Of a stretch of 33,222 nucleotides of DNA, positions 23,626 through 31,906 are shown piece after piece; within the stretch, counting starts at the first letter, position 1, and each line of letters starts with the position of its first letter. The DNA comes from a bacterium. Lineage in GTDB: Bacteria > SAR324 > XYD2-FULL-50-16. The DNA lies in assembly GCA_018830885.1 (NCBI GenBank), contig JAHJRI010000215.1:1-33222 (forward strand). The letters are read 5' to 3'. Made by a program: the position numbers and the translations under genes. A model generated the notes under the pieces. That model was given only the letters and a program-made list of their open reading frames with translations, was not told where the DNA came from and did not search any database.

Positions 23626-24990
23626 ATGCTGAACCTAGAAAATATTCCTCCCGTTTTTTACCAATCGGTTTTACCCATTGCGATGTTGTTTGCTGCCGAA
23701 CGGATCACCCTGTTCCGACTGGCCAGGGATCCCAACGGTCGGGAATGGGTTCGTTCAAAATTCTGGCTTCACCCCAATTTTATCAGCCGCTGCCGATATC
23801 CGATGGGTTTCATCAGCGTTCTGCTCTATCAAACGGGAACCTGGCTCTATCCTACAGATCCCGGTAACGGATGGCATCATGCCGGGGTAATCTGCTTTGC
23901 ATTCTGGATGATCACAGATATCACGGATGGAACCATCGCCCGGCGATTTCAACTCGGTTCGCCAGAGGGCGAAAGCATTGACCCGCTGTCTGACAAGTTA
24001 CTGCTGTTTCCACCATTGTTATATTTTGCATATCTCGATTTGATTCCCATATATCTGGTGCTAATTTTCCTGTTTTTCGATACCATCGGAACCCTTTCTC
24101 GCTTTTTTATCGTCAATAAAGCGGCCAATCTGTTTGGAAAGGCGAAAACCTTCTTGGGAACACTGACACTCGTATTGATTACACTGCAACAGATATACTA
24201 CCCGGGAGAGGTATGGAACATTACCATCGCAATGCTGGTCTGTTCTGTATTTCTCTCATTCTGCAGTATGTTTTTAAAAGTTATCCCGAACTACTGGTAT
24301 GCAAATCTGCTGAGTATCATGAATCTGATTTGCGGACTTATTGGCATTGCTCTGGTCATTTTTTTCCATGAGATTGGTTTTGCTTTTTCCCTGGTCTTTC
24401 TGGGGCAGTTCCTGGATCTGTTTGACGGCCGTGCAGCGGATCGATGGGGCAGCACCCCCAAAGGGGAACTCCTGGATGATTTAGCCGATGGAACAAATTT
24501 TGGCGGGACCATTTCCCTGATTATCATTGCCGCTTTTCACTATTCGATCATGGGGTTTATCCTGGGTCTGCTTCATTTTGTCTGCACAATCTATCGCTTA
24601 TACCGGTTTATCCAGAATAAGAGAAAAGATGGCGTAGAAACAGGCGTCAAGGTTTTTTCCGGCCTTCCATCTCCAGCAGCCGCACTGATATCAGGATCCA
24701 TTGCACTGATAGAGACCAACAATATCTTAAAGTCTGTTTGTATTATTGCGGTCTCCTTTCTGATGATATCCAGATTACCCTATATCCATTTTGGTAGAGT
24801 CGTGCTGCCAGCAATCCCAAAACTGATACAGGTTATGATTCTAACTTTGATCATGATGGCAGTCTGGGTCGGTTTTAGACCTGGAAATATTCAAATACTG
24901 TACTGGACTGTATTTCTAGTCTCCTGCCTTTATCTCATTCTGGGCTATAACTGGAAAAGAAGCCGAAGGGTGCAGGAAAAGACGGAATGA
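23626..24990 (+). CDS. Two fused CDP-alcohol phosphatidyltransferase domains
   Basis: A 454-residue polytopic membrane protein with two CDP-OH-P catalytic motifs. The first (98-123) fits D-x2-DG-x2-AR-x8-G-x3-D-x3-D exactly, with Asp98, Asp101, Gly102, Ala105, Arg106, Gly115, Asp119 and Asp123. The second (264-288) has Asp264, Asp267, Gly268, Gly280, Asp284 and Asp288, but Ala-Arg is Ala-Asp (271-272) and the spacing to Gly is one shorter. The second half (NLLSIMNLICGLIG, LADGTNFGG) resembles phosphatidylserine synthase style; the first resembles PgsA-type enzymes. These proteins move a phosphatidyl group from CDP-diacylglycerol to an alcohol and are normally single-domain dimers of about 180-250 residues. 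Substrates cannot be assigned, and the first domain is the better bet for catalysis. Confidence 0.88.
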   Translation: MLNLENIPPVFYQSVLPIAMLFAAERITLFRLARDPNGREWVRSKFWLHPNFISRCRYPMGFISVLLYQTGTWLYPTDPGNGWHHAGVICFAFWMITDITDGTIARRFQLGSPEGESIDPLSDKLLLFPPLLYFAYLDLIPIYLVLIFLFFDTIGTLSRFFIVNKAANLFGKAKTFLGTLTLVLITLQQIYYPGEVWNITIAMLVCSVFLSFCSMFLKVIPNYWYANLLSIMNLICGLIGIALVIFFHEIGFAFSLVFLGQFLDLFDGRAADRWGSTPKGELLDDLADGTNFGGTISLIIIAAFHYSIMGFILGLLHFVCTIYRLYRFIQNKRKDGVETGVKVFSGLPSPAAALISGSIALIETNNILKSVCIIAVSFLMISRLPYIHFGRVVLPAIPKLIQVMILTLIMMAVWVGFRPGNIQILYWTVFLVSCLYLILGYNWKRSRRVQEKTE

Positions 24991-25004
24991 GTCTGCAGGC
25001 AGAC
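24991..25004 (+). other. Palindrome immediately after the phosphatidyltransferase stop
   Basis: GTCTGC-AG-GCAGAC begins right after the TGA at 24988-24990. There is no T-run, so I do not call a terminator. It could limit readthrough or be chance. Confidence 0.3.
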
Positions 25005-25112
25005 GAACTGTTTCTGGCTGTGGATAACCCCGAAATGCCAGATAGCTAACTAAATAAAAAAACAGAACCGATTGGTTGAAGAACCGATGGTTCAAAACCA
25101 AGGAGAAATATT

Positions 25113-25757
25113 ATGGATATCTACGTCGACACAGCCAATCTGGCTGAAATTAAACAAGCCCATGAACTGGGACTGGCAGATGGCGTAACGACCAACCCGA
25201 CACTGATTGCAAAAGAAAACGGTGATTTTAAAGATATCCTGAAGGGTATCTGCCGGGAGGTTTCAGGTCCTGTGCATGCCGAAGTGCTTTCCCTGGAATA
25301 TGAAAAAATGGTCACTGAAGGCAGGGAACTGGCAAAAATAGCGGACAACATTGTGATTAAAATCCCCATGAACCATGATGGGTTAAAGGCCGTCAGGTCC
25401 CTCAAGGCTGAAGGTATCAGGACCAATATTACACTAATATTTTCGGCAGGACAGGCCATATTAGCTGCAAAAGCGGGTACCACATACCTCTGCCCATTCC
25501 TGGGAAGACTGGATGATATTTCAGCCAATGGCCTGGAATTGCTCGATACCATCCAGACTATCCTGATTAACAACCCGGATCTGGACGCAAAGATAATCGC
25601 CGCTTCTATTCGTACCCCGATCCATGTGGTTGAGCTGGCCGCAATGGGTATTGATATCCTGACTATTCCCTCTAAGGTATTGGAACAGCTGGAACACCAC
25701 CCGTTAACCGATATCGGGATCGAACAGTTTACAAAAGATGCTGAAAAATTTAAATAA
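25113..25757 (+). CDS. Small transaldolase / fructose-6-phosphate aldolase
   Basis: A 214-residue TalC/FSA-type enzyme, the usual length. The Schiff-base lysine is Lys83 in NIVIKIPMN; the substrate pocket residues in [13 protein letters not shown] (24-36) and the FLGRLDDIS region are present. It either transfers dihydroxyacetone between sugar phosphates (pentose phosphate pathway) or cleaves fructose-6-phosphate; these share one fold and cannot be told apart here by eye. A textbook AAGGAG lies 7 bases before the ATG. It sits ahead of kdsD, in whose pathway pentose phosphates are used. Confidence 0.92.
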   Translation: MDIYVDTANLAEIKQAHELGLADGVTTNPTLIAKENGDFKDILKGICREVSGPVHAEVLSLEYEKMVTEGRELAKIADNIVIKIPMNHDGLKAVRSLKAEGIRTNITLIFSAGQAILAAKAGTTYLCPFLGRLDDISANGLELLDTIQTILINNPDLDAKIIAASIRTPIHVVELAAMGIDILTIPSKVLEQLEHHPLTDIGIEQFTKDAEKFK

Positions 25758-25871
25758 CTTTCCAGGATACAGCTCCTTTCCCGCTATCCTGCAAGTGGAT
25801 CAATCCGGCATTTTCAGATAAAAGGATGATCCGCTGACAGTCCAAATGATTGTAAATTTTAAATTCACCCA

Positions 25872-26837
25872 ATGATGACAATCTTAGCAGACATCCGGGA
25901 GGTTATTTCCCTGGAAATAAAAACGCTGGAAGACCTGCTGGCGTCTATCAATCCGGCTTTCGAGGACGCAGTTCAGCTGATCGTGAAATCCAGGGGAAAG
26001 GTTATTATCAGCGGCATGGGAAAATCAGGACTTGTCGGTCGAAAAATTGCGGCTACCTTATCTTCGACCGGTACAACCGCTGTTTTTCTACACCCATCAG
26101 AAGCGCTGCATGGGGACCTGGGGATGGTTGAAATGGGTGACACACTGATTCTGTTGGGAAAATCAGGTGAAAGCGATGAGATGGTTGGTATGCTCCCCAT
26201 TCTCAAGAAGATGGAGTGTAAAATTATCTCAATTACAGCAAACAAAACATCCACTCTGGCCAAACATTCTCATGTCGTTCTCTATACACCGGTTGAAAAA
26301 GAGGCCTGTGCCTTGAATCTCGCGCCAACCTGCTCGACAACAGCCGCGCTTGTTGTGGGAGATGCCCTGGCTATCGCTCTCATGAAGATTAAGAACTTCA
26401 GCCGGACTGACTTTGCCCTTTTTCATCCTGCCGGAAGAATTGGCAAACGACTGCTGTATAAGGTTTCTGATTTGATGAAATCCGGGGACGAAAATCCTGT
26501 TGTTCTGCTTGAGGCGAAATTTGATGAAGTTCTCTCCGCCATTTCAGAAGGAAAAGTCAATGCCGTTTCTGTCATCGACGACAAGGGCCATTTAAAAGGG
26601 TTGATCACCAGCTATGATCTGAGAAAAGCCCTCCAGACCAGCAGCGACCTTAAATCCCTGATAGCCAAGGATATCATGTTTGATAACCCCACAACAATCA
26701 ACAGTGATGCATTCGCTATCGAGGCACATGAAATCATGAAAAACAGTCACAAGCCGCTTCAACTGCTTCCGGTATTAGAGGGCATGCGCGTGATTGGAAT
26801 CATTACCATGCACGATATGGTCCGGGCAGGTCTGTAG
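25872..26837 (+). CDS. kdsD: D-arabinose-5-phosphate isomerase
   Basis: A 321-residue KdsD/GutQ-family enzyme interconverting ribulose-5-phosphate and arabinose-5-phosphate, the first step to Kdo in LPS. The SIS domain (about 40-175) has VIISGMGKSG (45-53 region) and HPSEALHGDLG (74-84), which carries a catalytic histidine. Two CBS domains follow (about 205-260 and 265-321). Length and domain order match the family. Start is ambiguous between adjacent ATGs at 25872 and 25875. It lies 114 bases after the transaldolase and 39 bases before the acyltransferase. Confidence 0.95.
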   Translation: MMTILADIREVISLEIKTLEDLLASINPAFEDAVQLIVKSRGKVIISGMGKSGLVGRKIAATLSSTGTTAVFLHPSEALHGDLGMVEMGDTLILLGKSGESDEMVGMLPILKKMECKIISITANKTSTLAKHSHVVLYTPVEKEACALNLAPTCSTTAALVVGDALAIALMKIKNFSRTDFALFHPAGRIGKRLLYKVSDLMKSGDENPVVLLEAKFDEVLSAISEGKVNAVSVIDDKGHLKGLITSYDLRKALQTSSDLKSLIAKDIMFDNPTTINSDAFAIEAHEIMKNSHKPLQLLPVLEGMRVIGIITMHDMVRAGL

Positions 26838-26876
26838 ATCGGAATCCCCCTCTCAATAAACCCGAGACAAATTGAC

Positions 26877-27776
26877 GTGAAAAATCGAGTTGAGTATCTC
26901 CTATTCCAGTTTATATTGCTCATTGTCAGGATAATCCCTGCCAAAGCGATCCCGGTTATCGGAAGGCGTTTCGGTATGGCTTTATTCTACCTGGGGGTCA
27001 GAAGAAAAGTCGTACAGAAAAATCTGAAAATTGCCTTCGGCAGCGAGTTAACGGATGAAACAGAAAAACAGCTCAGCAAACAGATATATCGGAATTCTGG
27101 CACCGTCCTGTTCGAAATCCTGTTGATGAAATATATCTCACCCGAGAACCTGGGAACTCATATACAACTTGAAGGGCTGGATATTTTGCATGAGGCGATC
27201 GCAGAAGGCAAAGGGGTAGTTATTGCAGGTAATCATTTTGGTAACTGGGAACTCATTTCTGCCGCCATATCAACCCAGGGATCACCGATCTATATGTATG
27301 CCGGAAAACAGAGAAATAATCTTTTTGACCGTGTTTTGAACGAAATCCGCCAACGATTTGGAACCGTTACAATCTCAAAATCCAAGACGGCAACCATTGA
27401 AATGATGAAGGTGTTAAAAAGTAAAAAAGTGCTGGGGATGGCCGGTGATTTAAACGTTCCGCATAACACACTTTTTGTGGATTTTTTTGGAGTGCCGGCA
27501 GCAGTTGGCAGGGGCCTGGTATCATTTGTTCTCAGCCGGAAGACACCGCTCATTTTCATCTGGTGTATTCGAACCGGGCCTCTGCAGCACAAAGGGTTTT
27601 TGTCGAGAATACCTTACCGACTGACAGGGGATAAGGCGGTTGATCTGGTCACTATTTCCCAGACGCTGGTGCATGCGCTTGAAGAGAAGATCCGAGAATA
27701 TCCTGATCAGTATTTCTGGTTTAACAAACGGTGGAAAACACGTCCTGAACATGAAAAGGGCCCTGACATCTACTGA
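26877..27776 (+). CDS. LpxL/HtrB-family lipid A acyltransferase
   Basis: A 299-residue membrane-anchored acyltransferase. The N-terminal hydrophobic helix (7-22) is followed by the catalytic HxxxxE, His120 to Glu125, in GNHFGNWE, and by FFGVPA and a conserved RR-like basic region near the end. These enzymes add secondary acyl chains to Kdo2-lipid A in the inner membrane, which fits kdsD right upstream. The start is GTG. Which acyl chain or position it uses is not readable. Confidence 0.88.
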   Translation: MKNRVEYLLFQFILLIVRIIPAKAIPVIGRRFGMALFYLGVRRKVVQKNLKIAFGSELTDETEKQLSKQIYRNSGTVLFEILLMKYISPENLGTHIQLEGLDILHEAIAEGKGVVIAGNHFGNWELISAAISTQGSPIYMYAGKQRNNLFDRVLNEIRQRFGTVTISKSKTATIEMMKVLKSKKVLGMAGDLNVPHNTLFVDFFGVPAAVGRGLVSFVLSRKTPLIFIWCIRTGPLQHKGFLSRIPYRLTGDKAVDLVTISQTLVHALEEKIREYPDQYFWFNKRWKTRPEHEKGPDIY

Positions 27777-27824
27777 TCCAAGGATCGTTGCCTCTGTATT
27801 TTGCAAAACCTGCCGGGACCGCGA

Positions 27825-28133
27825 TTATTTATTGACAATATCCCGTAACTCTCTTCCAGGACGAAACACAGGAAGTTTTTTGGGTTTTACTCTGACCTTG
27901 TCGCCGGTTTTAGGATTACGCCCCGTGTATTCACCATATTCTTTGGTGCTGAAAGAACCGAAACCCCTTATTTCGACCCTGTCACCACCTTGCAGAGCCT
28001 CTCTGATTGAATTAAAAAACAGATTGACTGTCTCTCTGGCGATTTCCGTTTTCTGTTTACTGCTAGCCTCGTCGGCAATATCTTCCATCTCCAGAACCAG
28101 TTTTTCAATAAGTTGCGATTTCTTCATCTTCAT
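27825..28133 (-). CDS. HU/IHF-family DNA-binding protein, IHF-beta-like
   Basis: About 102 residues, slightly longer than HU or IHF. The beta-arm signature GFGSFS-(T)-K then GRNPKTGDKV and the end VFRPGRELRDI are those of the HU/IHF family, with the arm's Arg-Asn-Pro tip intact, which intercalates and bends DNA. The nearest style is IHF beta. I begin at the ATG at 28133 since GGAGGA lies 9 bases before it; an ATG at 28142 overlaps that site too closely. It follows pspA by about 80 bases and may have its own promoter. IHF assists sigma-54 promoters, and rpoN lies in the same region. Confidence 0.92.
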   Translation of the reverse strand: MKMKKSQLIEKLVLEMEDIADEASSKQKTEIARETVNLFFNSIREALQGGDRVEIRGFGSFSTKEYGEYTGRNPKTGDKVRVKPKKLPVFRPGRELRDIVNK

Positions 28134-28215
28134 ATAGCCCATTCCTCCATTGTTAGCATTTTATTTGATCCGGATATCAACAGAACTGTGAACCTCCCTT
28201 TTTAAAAACAGGGCG

Positions 28216-28932
28216 TTATTCGATTCCCATTTTAGATTTTAAGGCTGCCAGCTCCGCCGATTGGGATGACTGGGATCCGGATTCGTCGCTTATAAGCGCC
28301 TGATTGATTTCATCATCGACACTTGTATCCAATTTAGCCATATCACCATAAGCCAGCGCAAGGTTCTCTTCGGCTTCGACCTTCTCTTTCATCCGCTCCA
28401 GCAGAGCAACCGTTCCGCTGGAATCGATACTGGAAAGTTGTTTATTAATCTTGGTAGTCGCCATTGCCGTTTTAGCACGCGCCTTCAGTGTGACCAGTTC
28501 GTTTTCATATTTCTGTATTTTTAACTTCAAGGATTCAATATTTTTTTGAAGCGTTTGAACGGCTTTATTCTGTAACTCTCCCGACTGTTTCGCAATGAGA
28601 TACTGTTTATTGCTCTCCTCTTTACGGGCAAGGGCTTCTGATGCGAGCCGGTCTGCATTCTGTTTATCCATCTTTCCAGAAGCCCCCTGCTGCAAAAGGC
28701 TCATTGCTTTGCGTTCCCAGTCCAGGGCAGCGTTTTTACTTTTTTCCATATCCCGTTCAGCTCTTATTGCAACTGCTTTAACTTCTGCAAAGTTATGCAT
28801 CGCATCATCCAGATCCTTCCGCAACTCTCTGATTCCCTGTTCAGTCATTTTGACCGGATCTTCAAGTTTATCGATGATGGAATGGGCTTCAGCACTTCCC
28901 AGGCTGAACAGTCGCCGAAAAAAACCAGCCAT
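28216..28932 (-). CDS. pspA: PspA/IM30-family membrane stress protein
   Basis: A 238-residue PspA, near the usual 220-230. It is nearly all coiled coil: FFRRLFSLGSAEAHSIIDK at the start, the MTEQGIRELRKDLDDA segment, and long heptad stretches up to about residue 185. PspA binds damaged inner membrane and, in enterobacteria, restrains PspF at a sigma-54 promoter; no pspF lies here. AAGGAG is 6 bases before the ATG. It is 18 bases after the YbjN-like gene, so the two are one unit. Confidence 0.93.
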   Translation of the reverse strand: MAGFFRRLFSLGSAEAHSIIDKLEDPVKMTEQGIRELRKDLDDAMHNFAEVKAVAIRAERDMEKSKNAALDWERKAMSLLQQGASGKMDKQNADRLASEALARKEESNKQYLIAKQSGELQNKAVQTLQKNIESLKLKIQKYENELVTLKARAKTAMATTKINKQLSSIDSSGTVALLERMKEKVEAEENLALAYGDMAKLDTSVDDEINQALISDESGSQSSQSAELAALKSKMGIE

Positions 28933-28950
28933 TGTAACTCCTTACACAAT

Positions 28951-29346
28951 TTATTGTTGATTTAATTTAAGTAATTCACTGGAATATTCTGCTAACCCCA
29001 GGGTCAATCCATTGATCGTCCCTTCTAATTCGTTGAAATCCAGGTTTTCCAACTGTAACGTATCTCTGAAGATAACCTGGGTTCCCTCCTCGTCGATCGC
29101 AAAAGCTCCATGTATCAGATTTCGATTCATTTTCAGGAGTTGTAAAAAATGATCGCTGGTCCTGTTTTCAATTCGATAAATCAGTTGTTCAATGATCAGA
29201 ATCGGATATTCACAATCCATGACCATTTTGTAAATGCCCCGGTCTTCATTACTGACAACAATTAGCTCGTCAGCATCATTACGATGCACAATGTCCAGCG
29301 AAAGACGCATCGTGAAATCGAGAACCTTTTCAAAGTATTTATTCAT
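28951..29346 (-). CDS. YbjN/CesT-like chaperone-type protein
   Basis: A 131-residue acidic protein of the Tir-chaperone/YbjN type. The middle (LKMNRNLIHGAFAIDEEG) and the following TVQVIFRDTLQLENLD-like stretch with FNELEGTINGL are typical of small type-III-chaperone-fold proteins seen beside pspA in several proteobacteria. No signal peptide or membrane segment. It is directly ahead of pspA, behind a promoter at 29394-29423. A partner or stabiliser of PspA is inference. Confidence 0.75.
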   Translation of the reverse strand: MNKYFEKVLDFTMRLSLDIVHRNDADELIVVSNEDRGIYKMVMDCEYPILIIEQLIYRIENRTSDHFLQLLKMNRNLIHGAFAIDEEGTQVIFRDTLQLENLDFNELEGTINGLTLGLAEYSSELLKLNQQ

Positions 29347-29681
29347 ATACGGACCCCGTGTTTTCTGATCTTTTTTTAAGTAATCTTGCTGTTAATATAC
29401 TGCTATTTAAATAAAAATGTAAAGTTTGTTTTTCCGTGACCCGGATAAAATATTCAAGGTGATTGCGATTTATCAGGCTCAACCGCAGAAATTGCAGCTT
29501 AATGGGAATTGATTCCCTGCCAGGTCAGAATTGTATCCCGGTCAGCTCCCTTGTTTCCGCTCCGTTTGAAGGAGATCTGCATTCTACCTGTTTCCAGGGT
29601 AAACCAATATATTTCAAGCTGTTATTTCTTACTGATATGGATGACTGGAACTTGCGGGGATATTATATGATTTTCATACGA
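29347..29681. other. Intergenic region between rpoN and the pspA unit
   Basis: About 335 bases holding the pspA-unit promoter (29394-29423). I looked for a sigma-54 -24/-12 element before the YbjN-like gene and saw none. An open frame on the plus strand (29463-29870) overlaps the end of rpoN and is not supported. Confidence 0.5.
29394..29423 (-). promoter_or_regulatory. Sigma-70-type promoter for the YbjN-pspA unit
   Basis: On the minus strand TTTACA (29418-29423) and TATATT (29394-29399) are 18 bases apart in AT-rich DNA. It is 50 bases before the start at 29346. Confidence 0.5.
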
Positions 29682-31370
29682 TTAATACAATTTTTTTCTT
29701 TTATTAGAAGGCAATATATTCATTGCCTCTCTGTATTTTGCTACCGTTCTGCGCGCGACTTTGATTCCGGCATCTTCCAGAAGCTTGTTTTTAATCTGCA
29801 GATCGGTGAAAGGTTTCTTCTTTTTTTCCGTATCGATCAGTTTGCCAATATAATCCTTTATTTTTTTTGACGAAATGATGTCACCGTCTCCCTGGTCAAT
29901 GCCGCTTGTAAAGAAGTACTTCAGTTCGAAAATACCCTGCGGGGTGTAGACATATTTATTTGTGGTGATGCGACTGACTGTGGATTCATGAACATCAATA
30001 TCCTCTGCAACATCCTTAAGAACCAGTGGCTTTAAATAATCGATCCCCTTTTCAAAGAACTCATATTGAAATTTTAATATGCTTTTGGCAACCCGGAAAA
30101 TGGTTTTTTGACGTTGTTCGATGCTCTTCATCAGCCAGTCACCGGATTTGACCTTTTCCAGTATATATTGATACGTCATGTCCTGGCTTTTTTCATTGCC
30201 ATTCTTCTTATTTTGTTCAGACTCATCCTTCTGGTTCTTGATCATGTTCTGGTAGTAAGGGTTGATCCTCAACCGGGGGATACTGTCCTGATTCATGTAA
30301 ACAACATATTCGGATCCTCTTTTGTAGATAAAAACATCCGGAATTACGTATTGTGTCACTTCTCCACCAAAGGGCCTGCCTGGCTTCGGTTCCAATTCAG
30401 TGATAATTTGATATGATTTAACGACCTCCTTGATATCGGCCTTCTGAAGTCTGGCAATCCGCTTCAGATCCTTCTGTTCCAGAAGTTGCATGTTCTCTTT
30501 GAGAATCCTTACGGTCAGCGAATCGGGGGGGAGTTTCAACATCATCAACTGATTGATCAGACATTCCTGTAATGTGCGTGCGCCGACACCCGGGGGGTCG
30601 AATTTCTGAATCCTCTGCAGAACCGATTCAAGCACGCCGCACATCTCATTATCGACAGCCGAGAGATCGGTCACATCGTCCTGGTCTTCATCTTCTTCGT
30701 CCAGGACAGGAGCCTGCTTTTTTCTTCCCTTTTTCTTGATTTCAAGAGCCGCTCTGGATTCATGTGCTATATCAAATAATTGCGTAGCATCTTCATCAGT
30801 GACAGGCAGGATACCCTTCTCTCCCAGGGTTTTGATAACATGTTTCAATAGCTTTGGCGTCATTGCGAGCAATTCGCGCAAAGAAATGGATAAATAACCA
30901 TCGGTATCAATGTTGCCGATCAGATATTCCGCTATTTCGTACTCGGCAGGACCGAAATTGGACATATCCAACTGCCAGTAGAGATGGTCCGCCAGTGAGT
31001 TCTTTTTGGAAATGGTTGCTTCCAGGGGATTGGAACCTTCATCCGAATCATTCAGACGACTCCGAACGTCCTGCATGACACCGGCACCGGATTCAATGTA
31101 GTTTTGCCATTCGTCATCATATGACAGCTGTGCCTGCTCATCCACAAGACTTTTTGCTTCTGCTGGGGACTCCTCTTTCGAGTCGGCACCCTCGTCATCA
31201 TCTTCCACCGGCGAGATCTCCAGTGTCGGATTCTCAACCAGATTCTGATCGATGATTTCTTCTAATTCGATTCGTGATAGCTGGAGCAGTTTTATTGCCT
31301 GTTGAAGTTGAGGAGTCATAATGAGCTGCTGGCTCATCTTCATCTCCAACCCCATGCGCATTGTCACCAT
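29682..31370 (-). CDS. rpoN: RNA polymerase sigma-54 factor RpoN
   Basis: A 562-residue sigma-54, longer than the usual 470-500. The N-terminal activator region starts LEMKMSQQLIMTPQLQQAI, then an acidic linker (about 50-90) rich in Asp and Glu. The core-binding region and the helix-turn-helix TVSRITTNKYV follow, and the RpoN box ARRTVAKYRE (539-548) recognises the -24 element. An internal Lys/Arg- and Asp-rich insert (about 205-235) accounts for part of the extra length. Met4 (31361) could be the true start, as most homologues begin with M-x-x-G-L. It is alone here, without lptB upstream or hpf downstream. Confidence 0.95.
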   Translation of the reverse strand: MVTMRMGLEMKMSQQLIMTPQLQQAIKLLQLSRIELEEIIDQNLVENPTLEISPVEDDDEGADSKEESPAEAKSLVDEQAQLSYDDEWQNYIESGAGVMQDVRSRLNDSDEGSNPLEATISKKNSLADHLYWQLDMSNFGPAEYEIAEYLIGNIDTDGYLSISLRELLAMTPKLLKHVIKTLGEKGILPVTDEDATQLFDIAHESRAALEIKKKGRKKQAPVLDEEDEDQDDVTDLSAVDNEMCGVLESVLQRIQKFDPPGVGARTLQECLINQLMMLKLPPDSLTVRILKENMQLLEQKDLKRIARLQKADIKEVVKSYQIITELEPKPGRPFGGEVTQYVIPDVFIYKRGSEYVVYMNQDSIPRLRINPYYQNMIKNQKDESEQNKKNGNEKSQDMTYQYILEKVKSGDWLMKSIEQRQKTIFRVAKSILKFQYEFFEKGIDYLKPLVLKDVAEDIDVHESTVSRITTNKYVYTPQGIFELKYFFTSGIDQGDGDIISSKKIKDYIGKLIDTEKKKKPFTDLQIKNKLLEDAGIKVARRTVAKYREAMNILPSNKRKKLY

Positions 31371-31906
31371 AGCCGGATTGTCACTTACAGATGTTAAATT
31401 GTGGTTTTATGAAATAGCTTCTCACCCTGTCTTTCACCAGTTATCTGTTTTGGCGTTCATGAACGACGCTGACAGACCGTACCTGGTTATTTTTTAGTTA
31501 CCTGGCTCTGACTAAAGGGTTCTGACCTTGTGTCAATCACTGATCCGGGGGGATTCATGTATCGACACATCTCACCGTGTTTTATTAGATCTTTATCTAT
31601 TATTCGGTTATTTGTCAAAAATCGTGCCGTACACTGACGGCTTGCGTCCCATCATAGCCCATCACGCCGTAAAAGAAAATCTTTTAAACCTGTTTTTAAC
31701 ATTTTATCAAAAAATAGGCGCCGTGCATAAAATACACACAGAGTGTACCTTGAATTCACGTTTCAAAAGCTGGATGGTATGGCTGCCAAAAAATGGCGTG
31801 TCAATGCTGTTTATTTTTCAAAAATCCAAATCCGGTTTTCAAAAATAGAGCGAGATAGTCTGCTGTGTTGGGAAGGCTGAATATTGCAGACGACCCCTGG
31901 AATCCA
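31371..31906. other. Intergenic region between rpoN and the right-edge gene
   Basis: About 535 bases with nothing supported. The plus-strand open frame 31528-31848 has no family resemblance. TTTTCAAAAAT occurs twice (31814-31824 and 31836-31846). I see no clear promoter for rpoN and no hairpin with T-run. Confidence 0.4.

Noticed and set aside
29463..29870. 135-codon plus-strand ORF
   Set aside because: Largely antisense to the rpoN C-terminus and without features.
31528..31848. 106-codon plus-strand ORF between rpoN and the right-edge gene
   Set aside because: No recognisable family, no clear ribosome binding site.
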